In this document: positions 1 to 9,354 of the stretch, one piece after another
How the letters are laid out: the number at the start of each line of letters is the position of its first letter
Numbering within the stretch: the first letter of the stretch is position 1
The notes under the pieces: model-generated
The model's input: only the letters and a program-made list of their open reading frames with translations
Databases searched by the model: none
What the model was told of the DNA's origin: nothing
Made by a program: the position numbers and the translations under genes
Origin: Sesamum alatum
Taxonomy: Eukaryota; Streptophyta; Magnoliopsida; Lamiales; Pedaliaceae
Assembly: GCA_034509735.1 (NCBI GenBank)
Contig: JACGWO010000005.1
Span: 15,551,264 to 15,615,263 of the forward strand
DNA length: 64,000 bases
Direction of reading: 5' to 3'

Positions 1-63
1 TATTACAAAGATACTAACAAGGCTGAGTTTTCTAAGATGCCTCTCTCGGACCTATGCTACTCT

Positions 64-72
64 CCTTTTATA
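64..72 (-). promoter_or_regulatory. TATA box of the viral pregenomic promoter
   Basis: On the minus strand this reads TATAAAAGG, about 160 bp past the end of the last viral frame. That is where pararetroviral pregenomic RNA promoters lie. It sits in a short palindrome (CTCCTTTTATAAGGAG). An as-1-like element lies about 115 bp upstream. Confidence 0.55.
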
Positions 73-184
73 AGGAGGGGAGAATACTCGGGAGACCAGC
101 ATAAATCTCCTGAAGATATCTGAAGATAAGAGAATCTTATCTTCAAAGATATGAGAATCTACTTTAAGTCACTTCCCATCATCT

Positions 185-192
185 TTACGTCA
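185..192 (-). promoter_or_regulatory. as-1/bZIP-like element (TGACGTAA)
   Basis: The minus strand reads TGACGTAA, followed shortly by TGATG, about 115 bp upstream of the TATA box. TGACG-type bZIP sites activate several caulimovirid promoters (family knowledge). That this one acts so is inference from spacing. Confidence 0.4.
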
Positions 193-232
193 ATGGAGAG
201 AATCTTTACTGTTGTTGAACAGTGGTTTGTCT

Positions 233-1009
233 TCAATCATGGACTCTTTGAAGTTGGCCTTTGTGCTGCTGATAAGGATCCTGAGCATCTTGCATGGGAT
301 CAGAGTGTTCTGTGTTCTGGCTCATCATTTCTTCGTCCTCGTCATCTGATGACTCGAGCAATTCTTTGATTTGATTTTTCAAATCCTTCTTTGATGCACT
401 TGAAAACAATTCCGTCAATACCTCAGAGATTTCCTTTTTGGACTTTGTTGATTTAGTCGGTGTAATCGGTTCCAGGTCAATAATCCCTCGTACAGAGAGG
501 ACTGAGTCTTTGAAGAATTCAAATTTATCCCACCATTTAATAAGTATCCTTCTTCCTACATAGGGAATATTTTCAAGACTTTCTCCTAACTTTTGAAATG
601 TTCTTTTTGATACAACTACATCCCACCGAATAATCCATGGTATTTGATAAAGAGCGGTAAACATAAGCCCATGAGCTTTCATGGACACATTGGTCTTGAC
701 AAAGTCTTCATAAATCAATCTAACTTTATGTGGTAAAATAATAGGATATAATCCCCAATTAGCAAACCAACATATGAACCATTGAGGGAAATTAAGTGTC
801 TTAAGTTCTTTGAACTGCAGAAACCAGCTATGTTTTCTTTGTCTATTTTCGTAGCAGAGGGCGATGTCCCACGCTTTGATATAATCAAAATAATTGAAAT
901 ATAACTTATTCCTATGAGGATACTTGGTATCAGGCACAATTTCTTTAAATCGATACAAATCTCCTTTCCATTGTTCAGGAGTTAGCTTTTGAGAAAGCCC
1001 ATTCTCCAC
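233..1009 (-). pseudogene. Viral second reading frame, distal part (258 codons, unknown function)
   Basis: An open stretch of 258 codons with no domain I recognise. The first ~170 residues are rich in Trp, Tyr and Phe. The tail (about residues 195-245) is Lys-rich, then strongly acidic with Ser/Asp/Glu runs. It overlaps the end of the 975-1397 frame by 35 bp in another frame, so the two are probably one former frame split by a single frameshift near 1000; the apparent Met start may not be original. The position downstream of RNase H fits the second frame of florendoviruses, whose function is unknown to me. Confidence 0.5.
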
Positions 1010-1397
1010 CAGATCTTATGGTGGAATCAAATTGCACTGATCCAGTATATGTTAATATTTCTTGATAATACAAGAAGTCTTTCGGATAGAGGAAAGGGTC
1101 TGTAAAATTTTTTAGATAGAAGTTCATTACTTCTTCTGAGGACAAATGCATATATTTTCCTTCAATCGGAGATATCCAATTAGTGGAGATTGGAATATAG
1201 GGATAAACATGTTCTTTTGCAGAAGCAGATTTCACTGCCATTTTGTAGGCATCTTCTCTGAGCCTTTCTTCTTCAGGAACAGCCTTTAAAGCTTCTTCTC
1301 TTAACGTTTTACTGTCCTTTGCAAAGGCCAGTTTATATGGTTGAAATTTATTTAGGTTAACATTACCTTTACTGGATGACGCTCTATCTTTGTTCAT
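975..1397 (-). pseudogene. Viral second reading frame, proximal part (140 codons)
   Basis: Its ATG overlaps the stop of the RNase H frame as ATGA at 1394-1397, an arrangement typical of reinitiation between viral frames, so this start is likely genuine. Residues 1-70 are Lys/Glu/Ala-rich. No known motif is seen. The frame ends about 35 bp inside the next open stretch in a different phase, which suggests a frameshift. Confidence 0.5.
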
Positions 1398-1687
1398 TGC
1401 TTTCCCTGCAAAAATTCACGAGTTAAAAAATCAGGTAAGGAGTTATGTGATTCTTTAATAAACTCAATATCAAAATCGAATACAGATAGTATGGCTTGCC
1501 ACCTAGCAAAGATTTGCTTCGAGGCTAAATTTTTAACATCCTTTTCTAATATCTCTTTTGCAGATTTGCAATCTACTCGTAACAAAAATTTTTGATTTAA
1601 TAAATCACTTTCGAATTTTTGAATGCATAGAACAATAGACAAAATCTCCTTTTTAACCGTAGAGTAATTAACTCTAGGCCTCTCCAT
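1394..1687 (-). pseudogene. Pararetroviral RNase H, C-terminal part
   Basis: 97 codons that continue RNase H in a different phase from the upstream RT frame. Visible features are the helix segment with ERPRVNYSTVKKEIL, near the start, and a VDCKSAKEIL segment near residue 40, where caulimovirid RNase H carries an Asp. The Met is an artefact of the phase change. Its stop overlaps the next ATG (ATGA). Confidence 0.7.
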
Positions 1688-2439
1688 ACTCCCGAGGTGA
1701 ACCTTACTAATGATTCTTTATCATTAATCCTTTGTTTAAGTATTCCTCCATATCCTACATCGGAAGCATCGGTCTCAACAATTTTGAAGGCATCTGGGTT
1801 TGAAATTGCAAGACAAGGGATTTCTTTAATTCTTGCTTTAATTTTTCTAACAGCATTAGTGTGTTCGGTGCTCCAAATTGGAGGGTTTTTCTTGAGTCTC
1901 TCAAATAACGGTTTAGCATCATAAGCCAAATCTTTATAAAATTCAGCAACATAATTTAGACTTCCAAGAAACCTTTGTAGTTGATTTTTATCCTTGATTT
2001 CATCAGGAAATTTTTCAGCAAATATTATAGCTCGATCTATAGGGAAGATAGTTCCTTCTCTAATAATATGCCCTAGAAATTTTATTTCAGTCTGAAAGAG
2101 TTTAATCTTTTTGACAGAAACAACTAATCCTGCTCTCACAACAACATCTACGAATATTTTTAGATGTTTAAAATGTTGTTCAATAGATTCTGAAAATATT
2201 AGGACATCATCTATATAGACTATTGTAAATGCCGTATAAGCATTAAATATGTCATTCATAATCCTTTGAAATTCAGAAGGGGCATTCTTTAGTCCGAAAG
2301 GCATAACGTTCCATTCATAATGGCCAAAAGGGACAGTGAAAGCTGTCTTATAACGATCTTCTTCTTTTATTTGGATTTGCCAAAATCCTGATTTCATATC
2401 AAATTTTGACATAACTTTAGCTGAATAAAGCCTATTCAA
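1597..2439 (-). pseudogene. Pararetroviral reverse transcriptase core and start of RNase H
   Basis: 280 codons. RT motif A is visible as FDMKSGFWQI (residues 13-22), the FGLKNAP stretch at about 48-54, and the catalytic YIDD at 75-78. RNase H begins with a TDAS segment near residue 225. The N-terminal fingers lie in another phase in the 2432-3394 frame. After about residue 245 the reading is out of phase with the real RNase H, showing a second frameshift. The catalytic residues are kept, but the continuous enzyme is not. Confidence 0.85.
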
Positions 2440-3394
2440 AAGGTCCTTTTTGTTTGGAATTGGGTACCGTATCCACCTTAAAGCTTTGTTTAGAGGTTTG
2501 TAGTTTTATAACTAACCTGGGAACCCCTCTTTCAAGTTCTGCTGCATTTTCTACATAAAAGGCAGGACAACTCCAAGGACTATGGGATGGCCTTATAAGT
2601 TTTTTAAGTAATAATTCCTCTATTTCCTTTTTGCATATTTCTAAATGTCTAGGACCCATGGCAATGGGTCTAGCTTTAGTGGGAATCTGATTTTCTTTAA
2701 AATCAGCCTCATAAGGTAAAGAGACAACATGTTTTTTCCTTTCCCAGAAGGCATTAGGAATATCTGAGCAGATTGTTTTTTCTATATAAGATTGTAATTC
2801 CTTGATTTTATTTTGTAAATAAGGAGAAGAAATTTTCTCTCTTAATTTTTTATAACTAATCTCTTGGGATAAAGAGTTTAAAAAGTTTTCTTTTCTTTCA
2901 ATTGTTTTTTGAATTAAGTCAATCTCATGATATTTTGGCTGAGTGACAAAATTGAACTTTAATTCATTTCCTTTTACTACACTTGCAATTCCTTCTTTGG
3001 ATACTTCTTTAATTGGATAAAGCATATGAAGAAAAGGATTTCCTAATATCACGTCATGAGAGAGATTTTTTACCATTATAAATGGCATTTCTAGACAAAT
3101 TCCTTTATTACAAACAACAGTGTTTTGTAATTTGTATTTCACTAGTAATTTCCTTCCATCTGCTGCATTAAGGACTTCAGTCGTTTTTGAAAAATACCTA
3201 GAGGGTACTAACCCTTCATTAATGCAGTTTAAATCTGCTCCTGAATCTATCATGGCAATGGCCGAAAAATAATACTCTTTATGCACAACAATAGTAACCT
3301 TGGTATGCCATTTATGGGTTATAACTCTGTCAATCATATTAACAAAAGTTAAAGAGTTTAACTCCTCTTTTTTGCAATAATTCTTCCTTTTCAA
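2432..3394 (-). pseudogene. Pararetroviral aspartic protease and RT N-terminus
   Basis: 320 codons. The retropepsin-like active site DSGADLNCI starts at residue 50, followed by a β-rich stretch that includes VILGNPFL near residues 114-121. Residues ~225-300 match the lead-in to RT (proline-rich segment, then PHSPWSCPAFYVE). The last ~20 residues have lost phase with RT. A protease joined to RT-RNase H is the normal caulimovirid polyprotein arrangement. Confidence 0.8.
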
Positions 3395-3734
3395 TTCTTA
3401 TTTCTTCCTCATTATCACTAGATGAATAATTATGAGATTTAATCTCAAGAGCAGAAACTCTAGATTTTAGTTCTTGTAATTCTTGTTTTAGAATTTTTAC
3501 TTCATGTCTTAATTCTGCCGTAGAGGCCTCTGTAGTTGTAGAAGTGGATACATTAGAGTTTTTTAACTCTATTCATTATTTCTTTAAAATTATAAGCTTC
3601 CGGCTCTTTTATCTTTAATTTTTTCTCAGGTTTTCGGTCTTTATAAGATTCTAAATATTTTTGTAACATTTCCTTTTTCTCGTCCGGATCAGGAATTTTA
3701 TCTATAAGATCTAGAATAAAACTTTCTTCTTTTG
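3395..3734 (-). pseudogene. Broken linker between coat protein and protease
   Basis: No long open frame. Short minus-strand frames are rich in Lys, Glu, Ser and Leu and look like a coiled-coil or linker region of the polyprotein with stops and frameshifts. It lies exactly between the zinc-knuckle and protease frames, so it is viral, not a separate gene. Confidence 0.5.
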
Positions 3735-4403
3735 TTAATACAAATAACCCGTTAGCATGACATAAAGCTTTATAATAGTCACAATTTCCTTCACAACTAT
3801 TGGATTCATCGTTTCTGATCCCTCATTTTCTGATTTATCAGACTCTTCATTGTTTTCATCTTCAGAATTTATTTCTGTTATAACAGATAATTTCAAATTT
3901 TCATCTTCTAGTTCTGATTCTTCTATAAGAAGCTTTTGTAACGCGGTTTTAAGATCTTCATCTATATCAAGATTTAGAATTCTTCTTTTCATCTTACATT
4001 TATTAGCATAATGTCCTGGGGAACGACATTTCCAACATATTGGAACTCTTTTTTGTTTAGGAGGATTTTCTTTTTTCTTTTTTCTATACTCCTTTCTTGG
4101 AGGATTTCTTTCTACATTAGTATCCTTTTTCTTATAATAGCGTTTTTTATTACAGGTTTTATAAACTCTTTTCTTCTTATCTAGTGGTTTACTGGGTGTT
4201 AACCCTATTTGTTCACAGAAGTCCCCAAGAACTCTTTTTCCATAAATTTTCTCCTTCTGAATTTGCTTATGTAATTTTATTTCATTACACAGACACATTC
4301 CTTCAGCTACGATTTCTGAAGCAAGATCACCATAGGTATAGAGATGATATGGTATAATACCTTGATGTTTTTGTTTTATGCGGTTTTTTAACCCTTTCTG
4401 CAA
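3735..4403 (-). pseudogene. Pararetroviral coat protein, C-terminal zinc-knuckle part
   Basis: 222 codons. A CCHC knuckle (C-x2-C-x4-H-x4-C) occupies residues 123-136, reading CWKCRSPGHYANKC. It is preceded by a very basic Lys/Arg stretch (about 77-120) and followed by an acidic tail (about 145-205). Basic region plus CCHC plus acidic tail is the usual nucleic-acid-binding end of caulimovirid coat proteins. It overlaps the previous coat frame by 77 bp in another phase, marking a frameshift. Confidence 0.8.
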
Positions 4404-5691
4404 AGAAATGAGGGAGTCCTAATAAGAACTTTTCTTTCCAAAACTCATGTTGACTATCTTCTCTAGTAAATATTTTAGAGAAAAAGACATCTTTGTACCA
4501 TTTAAAATGGGATAAACTGGGACATTTTAAGTTCATAAGTTGTTCCTGAGTTTTGTCTAATTGTAATGAAGTACTTCCTATAAAGTGCTTGGCTATAGTA
4601 TAAATCAAAGTGTTAACACAATCTATTACTTGGCTATTGTTTTCTAATTTTACTGCATTTAATATATGCATTTTTGCTTCATCTGATAGGTGAAAATCCC
4701 ACCAACCTTTAAGTTGACCTGTAAATCCTTGAATTATAGCTTTAGCTATTTCAGAGTCAGCATTTCCTTTAAGGCGACAAGCAGTAGCATACATAGTGAT
4801 ATAATGTAATTCTGTTTGTATTTGATACTCAGTATGCCCATCAATATTCCACTCATGAATGGATGTTCCGTCAAACGAAGCCCCAGATAAATAAGTTTCT
4901 TGTTCTTCTATCAGAAGGTCCACTGGGGTTGGCCTATGATAATAAGGCTTCCTATTATTGTTATTTCCAAAATCAATTTTATTGAGCTCATACGGTTCTT
5001 GTTGTAATTCTTTTCTGAACATTTCTTCTAACTGATCTATCTCTTGGTCAGAATTTCCATCTTTCTTTTCGGAATTATTCTCTTGTGCTCCAGTAAGAGG
5101 GGCTATGTCTTTGTCTTTTATCCCAAGGTTTTTTAACCTTTTTAATATTTCTTCCAGAACCTCAGAATCTTCAGAGGCTTTATTAATTTTAACATTAATT
5201 TTTTCGGAAGGTAATGGTTTGAATAAAACCCTTTCCTTTTCAATAGTCTTACTAGTTTGAGGCAACTCGGTATGATCTTTATAAAGATATTTATTAACAT
5301 GCTGTTCTATTCTGGTAAGCTGCCTTCCAATAGTTTGTAAAGACAAATTTGTATAGTTGTTCTGTTCTATTGCAGCTTCTATTTTATTATCTTTTCTGTA
5401 AGGGGTAGCATTAACCTCTTCTTTATCGATTTTAATAGACAAATTAATTTCTGGGGGATGAATACTTTTAATAATTTTTCCCTTTGTTGTAATAAAATTC
5501 TGATATGCAGTACTAATATTAGCAATAATATTCTCATCCGAGAACTTAGGAAAATTATTTTCTCGTTTCTCTATCTTATAGAAAATATTTATGACTTCAA
5601 AGAAGTCTATTTCTTCCTTCATTTTTCTTAGAAATTTCTTATAGGTTTTAAACCACTTCGCTTGGCTTTTGTGGATTTTAAATAAAACCAT
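4327..5691 (-). pseudogene. Pararetroviral coat protein, main part
   Basis: 454 codons, the longest open stretch in the window. The N-terminal ~250 residues are charged and low in complexity. From about 265 there is a compact region with SFDGTSIHEWNIDGH, TAYATACRL-like helices and a GWWDFHLS segment, typical of capsid proteins of this family. The C-terminus stops just short of the knuckle because of a frameshift, and the N-terminal ~20 codons overlap the movement-protein frame. Confidence 0.75.
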
Positions 5692-6371
5692 TTTCTCTTA
5701 ATTTCAATTTCTGGAGAATAGAATAATTCTCTTAGTCTTCCTTCAAAGGGAAATTCTAGATTTTTATCTACGGTTAAGGTATTTAAACCAAAAACACTTC
5801 TTTCCTTTTCAAAACCGTATCCCATGTCAGAGGGGGTAGGTGATTTAGCCCGTGACGAAGAAGGGATTTCCACTTTATATTCTGGTTGACTAACCCCATC
5901 CGATGTATTTTTTAATATAACTTGTTCCTTTTCAAATCGTGATAAGGGAATTGAAGATGTAGAACATCTACCAGACATTATTTCCTCTTTCTTAGAATTT
6001 TCCCGTATATTAAGGTGAGTAACTCGATCTTTAGAGAATCTTATCTCTACATCTCCATCTGGATATTCTATAATTTCTTCTAACCTTTTATTTTCCTGTT
6101 TTACAGGTTTGTTGCCTTCCTCAAGGATCCATTTTTCGGGAAGATTAACTTGATCCCAAGTAATAGTCTTGGGGATTACAACATTACTCTTAGATATATC
6201 AGTTACGAACATGGTTGTAGTCCTAGGATTTTGATTTATAAATTTCCTCATATCAGGAACCACTGTATTCACGACCTTGTAATAAAGTCTAAAAATAAGA
6301 AAAACGTTTTGAGTTCCAGGCATCATATCAAATCCATCTGATTTTAGATCTAAGCATAAAGCATGTTTCAA
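5628..6371 (-). pseudogene. Pararetroviral movement protein, C-terminal half and linker
   Basis: 247 codons. The first ~80 residues look like the β-rich 30K-type movement core (LFRLYYKV, TTTMFVTDI segments). The rest is a charged linker with Ser/Pro-rich parts towards the coat protein. The protein would act at plasmodesmata (family knowledge). The Met is internal: homologous reading continues upstream to 6562, where a solo LTR interrupts the gene. Confidence 0.65.
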
Positions 6372-6562
6372 ATTTGGATCTGCTAAAGAAACAGTAAAAT
6401 CAGGAAAACATGAGAAGTATATGGGTCCATCACATAAACTGGATTCTACTATTCCTAGGAATCATGAAATTTGTTATGCCTCTTGTCTCTTACTGCAATC
6501 AATGCCGAAGTATTTAAACCTAGTCTAGTGGCAGGCCTTAAGGCAATTTGGACCATTCCAAT
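6372..6562 (-). pseudogene. Movement-protein segment next to the LTR insertion
   Basis: The minus strand here gives short frames continuing the movement core, broken by at least one stop or frameshift near 6460. The right edge is the target duplication CCAAT. The viral sequence resumes at 8553 across the LTR. Confidence 0.6.
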
Positions 6563-8552
6563 TGTTAGAATAGGTGACCATGTAAGCCAATTTTGGCGGG
6601 TATATGTAACCTATGTCTAGACAATTATAGGTGTTTGATAAATCATTAATGAATAAAGAAGTGAATTTCATTTGGCATTACTTTGTTTGTGTTCACTTAT
6701 ATCTGTTTTCTATATCTGTTCACTACGCAAACAAAGCCCACGGACTGAGAATCAATTTCGGGGACTGGGACTACGCTTGGAGGTAGGTCCATGGAATCAG
6801 TCTTCCCGAATCAGTCCGGAAATCTCCAAGTCAAGGAATCCCGAAAATGGGTACCGGGATTCCATTTGAGACTTGCACTAAGCACCTGCTGTCGTGTTTC
6901 ATCGACGGGTGACGAGGGTCGTCTAAGCAGTATTAGTGGGTTAGCATGCTAGGACGCAGCTGACTGAGGTGACTCGCGGGAACCGTCTTACGGAGGACCT
7001 TGAGTATGGTCAGCAAGGTATGACGTGTATTCCCGGTTCCAACGGTACAGGTCAAGTCCTTTGACTTGAGGAATTGCTGAGTTTACCTGTACATCAGGGC
7101 TGTATCTTAGGTATGGTGAGAGATTGCCAGAATTCTCTTTGGTAGTCATAAGCCATGTCTAGTGCAGTTCTGGTGTGCAAAGTGACAGTAGTTTCCAAGA
7201 AAGGATCTGTCTCCTGTCAATAGGTTTTGGCAGTTGAGTCTCATATATACTCTAGGTCTTGTCCCTAAAACTGTGGCCACAGTGACTGAACAGAAGGGAA
7301 GGATTCCCTTGCGGCGTTTAGTGAGGACAGACCAACACTTAGGTCCAAAATGGGTACCTGCATTTTCCGTGCCCTAGACTCTAAGTGATGAGACCGAAGA
7401 CAGAAGGACAAGTGTACTGTTAGAGCCTAAATGTTCATCCCTGAATATTTCACCTAGTCTCTAGTGCCATGGACCGTCGCTAGATGGCCACCCATGGTAA
7501 CGGAAGGATTCTAGGAATCCGACCAAGTCTAGCTGAAAGGTGAACCTAAAGAGTCACACACTATCCACACACATTTAGATATTTAATTAGGAATTAAATA
7601 TTGGAGTGAAGGAATGATTAAATTGGATTTAATCGGGTCCTTTATTTTTCTTGGAGAAATAAATTCCTTCTATTAGATATAAGGAATTAAATTGATAAAT
7701 TAGATTTATCAAAGGGATTTATTTAATGGGCTTAAATAATATTTATATTTATTTTAGCCTCTTGGAAATATTTAAATAGGTTTTAAATATTCCATTAAAT
7801 TAAATTAAATCAACGGTTGAGATCAATGGGAGAGATGGATGGCTAGGATTGTTTTGACTAGGTCAAAACACTACTTTGACTAGGACTTTGACTAGGTCAA
7901 AATCCTAGTCAAATTAGAGTTCTTAAAAGAGGAGTTTAAAGAGGATTAAACTCCTCTTCTATATAAACCCCTAGCATCCTACAAGTTGAAGGATGATGAA
8001 ACTCCAACACACACACTACAACACACACACACGGATTCTCTCTCCCTCTCTCTCGTCCGATTCTCTCTCCCTCTCCAAGAAATATTTTCTTGGTTCTTTT
8101 TGTTCTTGGAACATTAAGAACTTGATGAATCAATACCATTAATCCATAATGTGTTATTAATTCATCCACTCCAAAAATATAAACTTGTTCGTTGCTAGCA
8201 CGACGTGCAAGATACGTGGGTGGATCGTGTGTCACGATTTAGAGGGTCTCAAAGACGAGATCTTGGTGCAAAACGGGGAACAACGCTTGTAGCCGTTGAA
8301 GACGAAAACGACAACAGGTAGGTCTCGTTTTAATTTTTCGTCCTCTCTTTAATTTCCAACCCTATGGCCTCCATGATTTATTTTATGTTATTCGTTCATG
8401 AGATACACCGAACGCCCGGGAAACTTCAAAGGCACACCCTTTGAAACGTGTTTTAATTTAAAAGCATGTTTAAATTCCGCATTTATTTTTAATTATACCG
8501 CGCTTCCACATTCGCGCTTTTCCCGGGACGATCCACAATTCCTTTCACCAAT
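6558..8552 (+). mobile_element. Solo LTR, family A, with CCAAT target duplication
   Basis: The LTR spans 6563-8547 (1985 bp), from TGTTAGAATAGG to CCTTTCA, flanked by CCAAT at 6558-6562 and 8548-8552. There is no primer site, leader or coding region. It is a solo LTR left by LTR-LTR recombination, inserted in the viral movement gene after the virus integrated. The end differs slightly from other A copies (ACAATTCCTTTCA). Confidence 0.95.
7850..7967 (+). promoter_or_regulatory. W-box cluster and TATA box of LTR A
   Basis: At 7855-7915 the word TTTGACTAGG and its inverse recur, giving several TTGAC[C/T] W-box cores on both strands and a palindromic pair (TTTGACTAGGTCAAA). TATATAAA lies at 7960-7967. 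Such spacing suggests a WRKY-responsive promoter (inference). Confidence 0.55.
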
Positions 8553-8855
8553 ATGCAAGAATTTGTACTTTTGCCTATGCAAGGCCATAAGTCTTTCAGA
8601 AAATAAATGGAATGTACTATATCCTTCAGATAAAGGACTTGAGTGTTCAACTGTCTTAATGATATAATCAGTTCTTCTAATAAAACTTCCCGTGCTCTTG
8701 TAAATTTTTCCTGTTGGATAAACAGGCATTTTCCAGTCATTTAAACTCTTATCAATGTTATCATTAATAACAATTTCCTTATTCTTATTAGTGAATTCTT
8801 GTTGATCTAAATTGTCATTAGAGCTAAAAGACAAAACTCGACTGAACCTATTCAT
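8553..8855 (-). pseudogene. Pararetroviral movement protein, N-terminal part
   Basis: Viral sequence to the right of the solo LTR. An open frame of 120 codons starts at 8855; its last ~18 codons are LTR sequence, so only about 100 are viral. The N-terminus is Asn/Ser-rich. From about residue 40 it is compact (DWKMPVYPTGKIYK). It is the upstream continuation of the fragment at 6372-6562. Confidence 0.6.
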
Positions 8856-9034
8856 TCGATCTTCCTTATCACTGTCACCGATTTACGCCTAAGGATTCCC
8901 TAACAGCCCTCTAGGCAAACAACAGGAACATAAACAGGCTACGCGACTTAAGGCAAAGTGCCCGGGTTTCAAAGGAAGATTCCTATGGACCAGTAAAGTT
9001 TTAGCTTTTAGATTTGTATGACAAACTAGACCTT
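8856..9034 (-). other. Viral-side sequence without a usable frame
   Basis: Lies between two viral fragments. Minus-strand frames are short and stopped. Nothing else recognised. Confidence 0.35.
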
Positions 9035-9211
9035 TTATGCTAATAATATTTCTACCTGCTTTTCAAAAGACTTTAAAGAGGATTTTACCGTTTTAAGTTT
9101 CTCTTCGTAGTATTCAGGCCGAATACCTTGATTGATCTGATCTTTTAGGTATTTAATATATCTTTTGGTGTACTCGATTTTTAACTTTAACTTGGATAAA
9201 TAATTACCCTT
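9035..9211 (-). pseudogene. Lys-rich, coiled-coil-like viral frame fragment
   Basis: An open minus-strand stretch of about 58 codons ending in TAA at 9035-9037, with no ATG of its own. It is rich in Lys, Tyr, Glu and Leu in a heptad-like pattern. It sits upstream of the movement-protein start and probably belongs to the viral N-terminal region. It ends exactly where the opposite-strand primer site begins. Confidence 0.4.
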
Positions 9212-9212
9212 G

Positions 9213-9354
9213 TGGTATCAGAGCCATTTGATGTGGTTCTGAGGAGGGGGGTAAGGCCGGAAGAAGTCCTCGTCCCTGGTCTCGGCATAAGGATCTTAAA
9301 GATCCTGAAGGTACGTATATGTCTTCATTTACTTCTTACAGTGATTATTATATT
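9213..9354 (+). other. Inverted viral-type leader with tRNA-Met primer site
   Basis: TGGTATCAGAGCCA at 9213-9226 matches the 3' end of initiator tRNA-Met in sense. It is followed by a purine-rich leader (GAGGAGGGGGG) and an ATG at 9319 in a plausible context. The following frame runs into satellite sequence near 9355 and stops at 9399. It is opposite in orientation to the virus body on its left. It could instead be an LTR-element leader, but no LTR precedes it. Confidence 0.5.

Larger units (their letters stand above)
1..9211 (-). mobile_element. Endogenous pararetrovirus (florendovirus-like), degraded
   Basis: Minus-strand fragments follow caulimovirid order: movement protein, coat protein with CCHC knuckle, aspartic protease, RT, RNase H, then a separate downstream reading frame and a promoter-like region. 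No integrase is seen, which separates it from LTR retrotransposons. A second reading frame downstream of the polyprotein frame fits florendoviruses (family knowledge; assignment inferred). The body is broken by several frame changes and by a solo LTR at 6563-8547. The left end leaves the window. The right end meets an oppositely oriented viral-type leader. It looks like an old, non-functional nuclear copy. Confidence 0.85.

Noticed and set aside
1..6562. Ty3/gypsy retrotransposon instead of a virus
   Set aside because: No integrase follows RNase H, no LTR flanks the unit, and a movement-protein-like region precedes the coat protein. This is the caulimovirid arrangement.
6672..6869. LTR-start frame repeated in many A copies (also 23170-23400, 32770-32958, 61724-61912)
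   Set aside because: Part of LTR U3. Frame length shifts between copies, so it is LTR-borne and not a gene.
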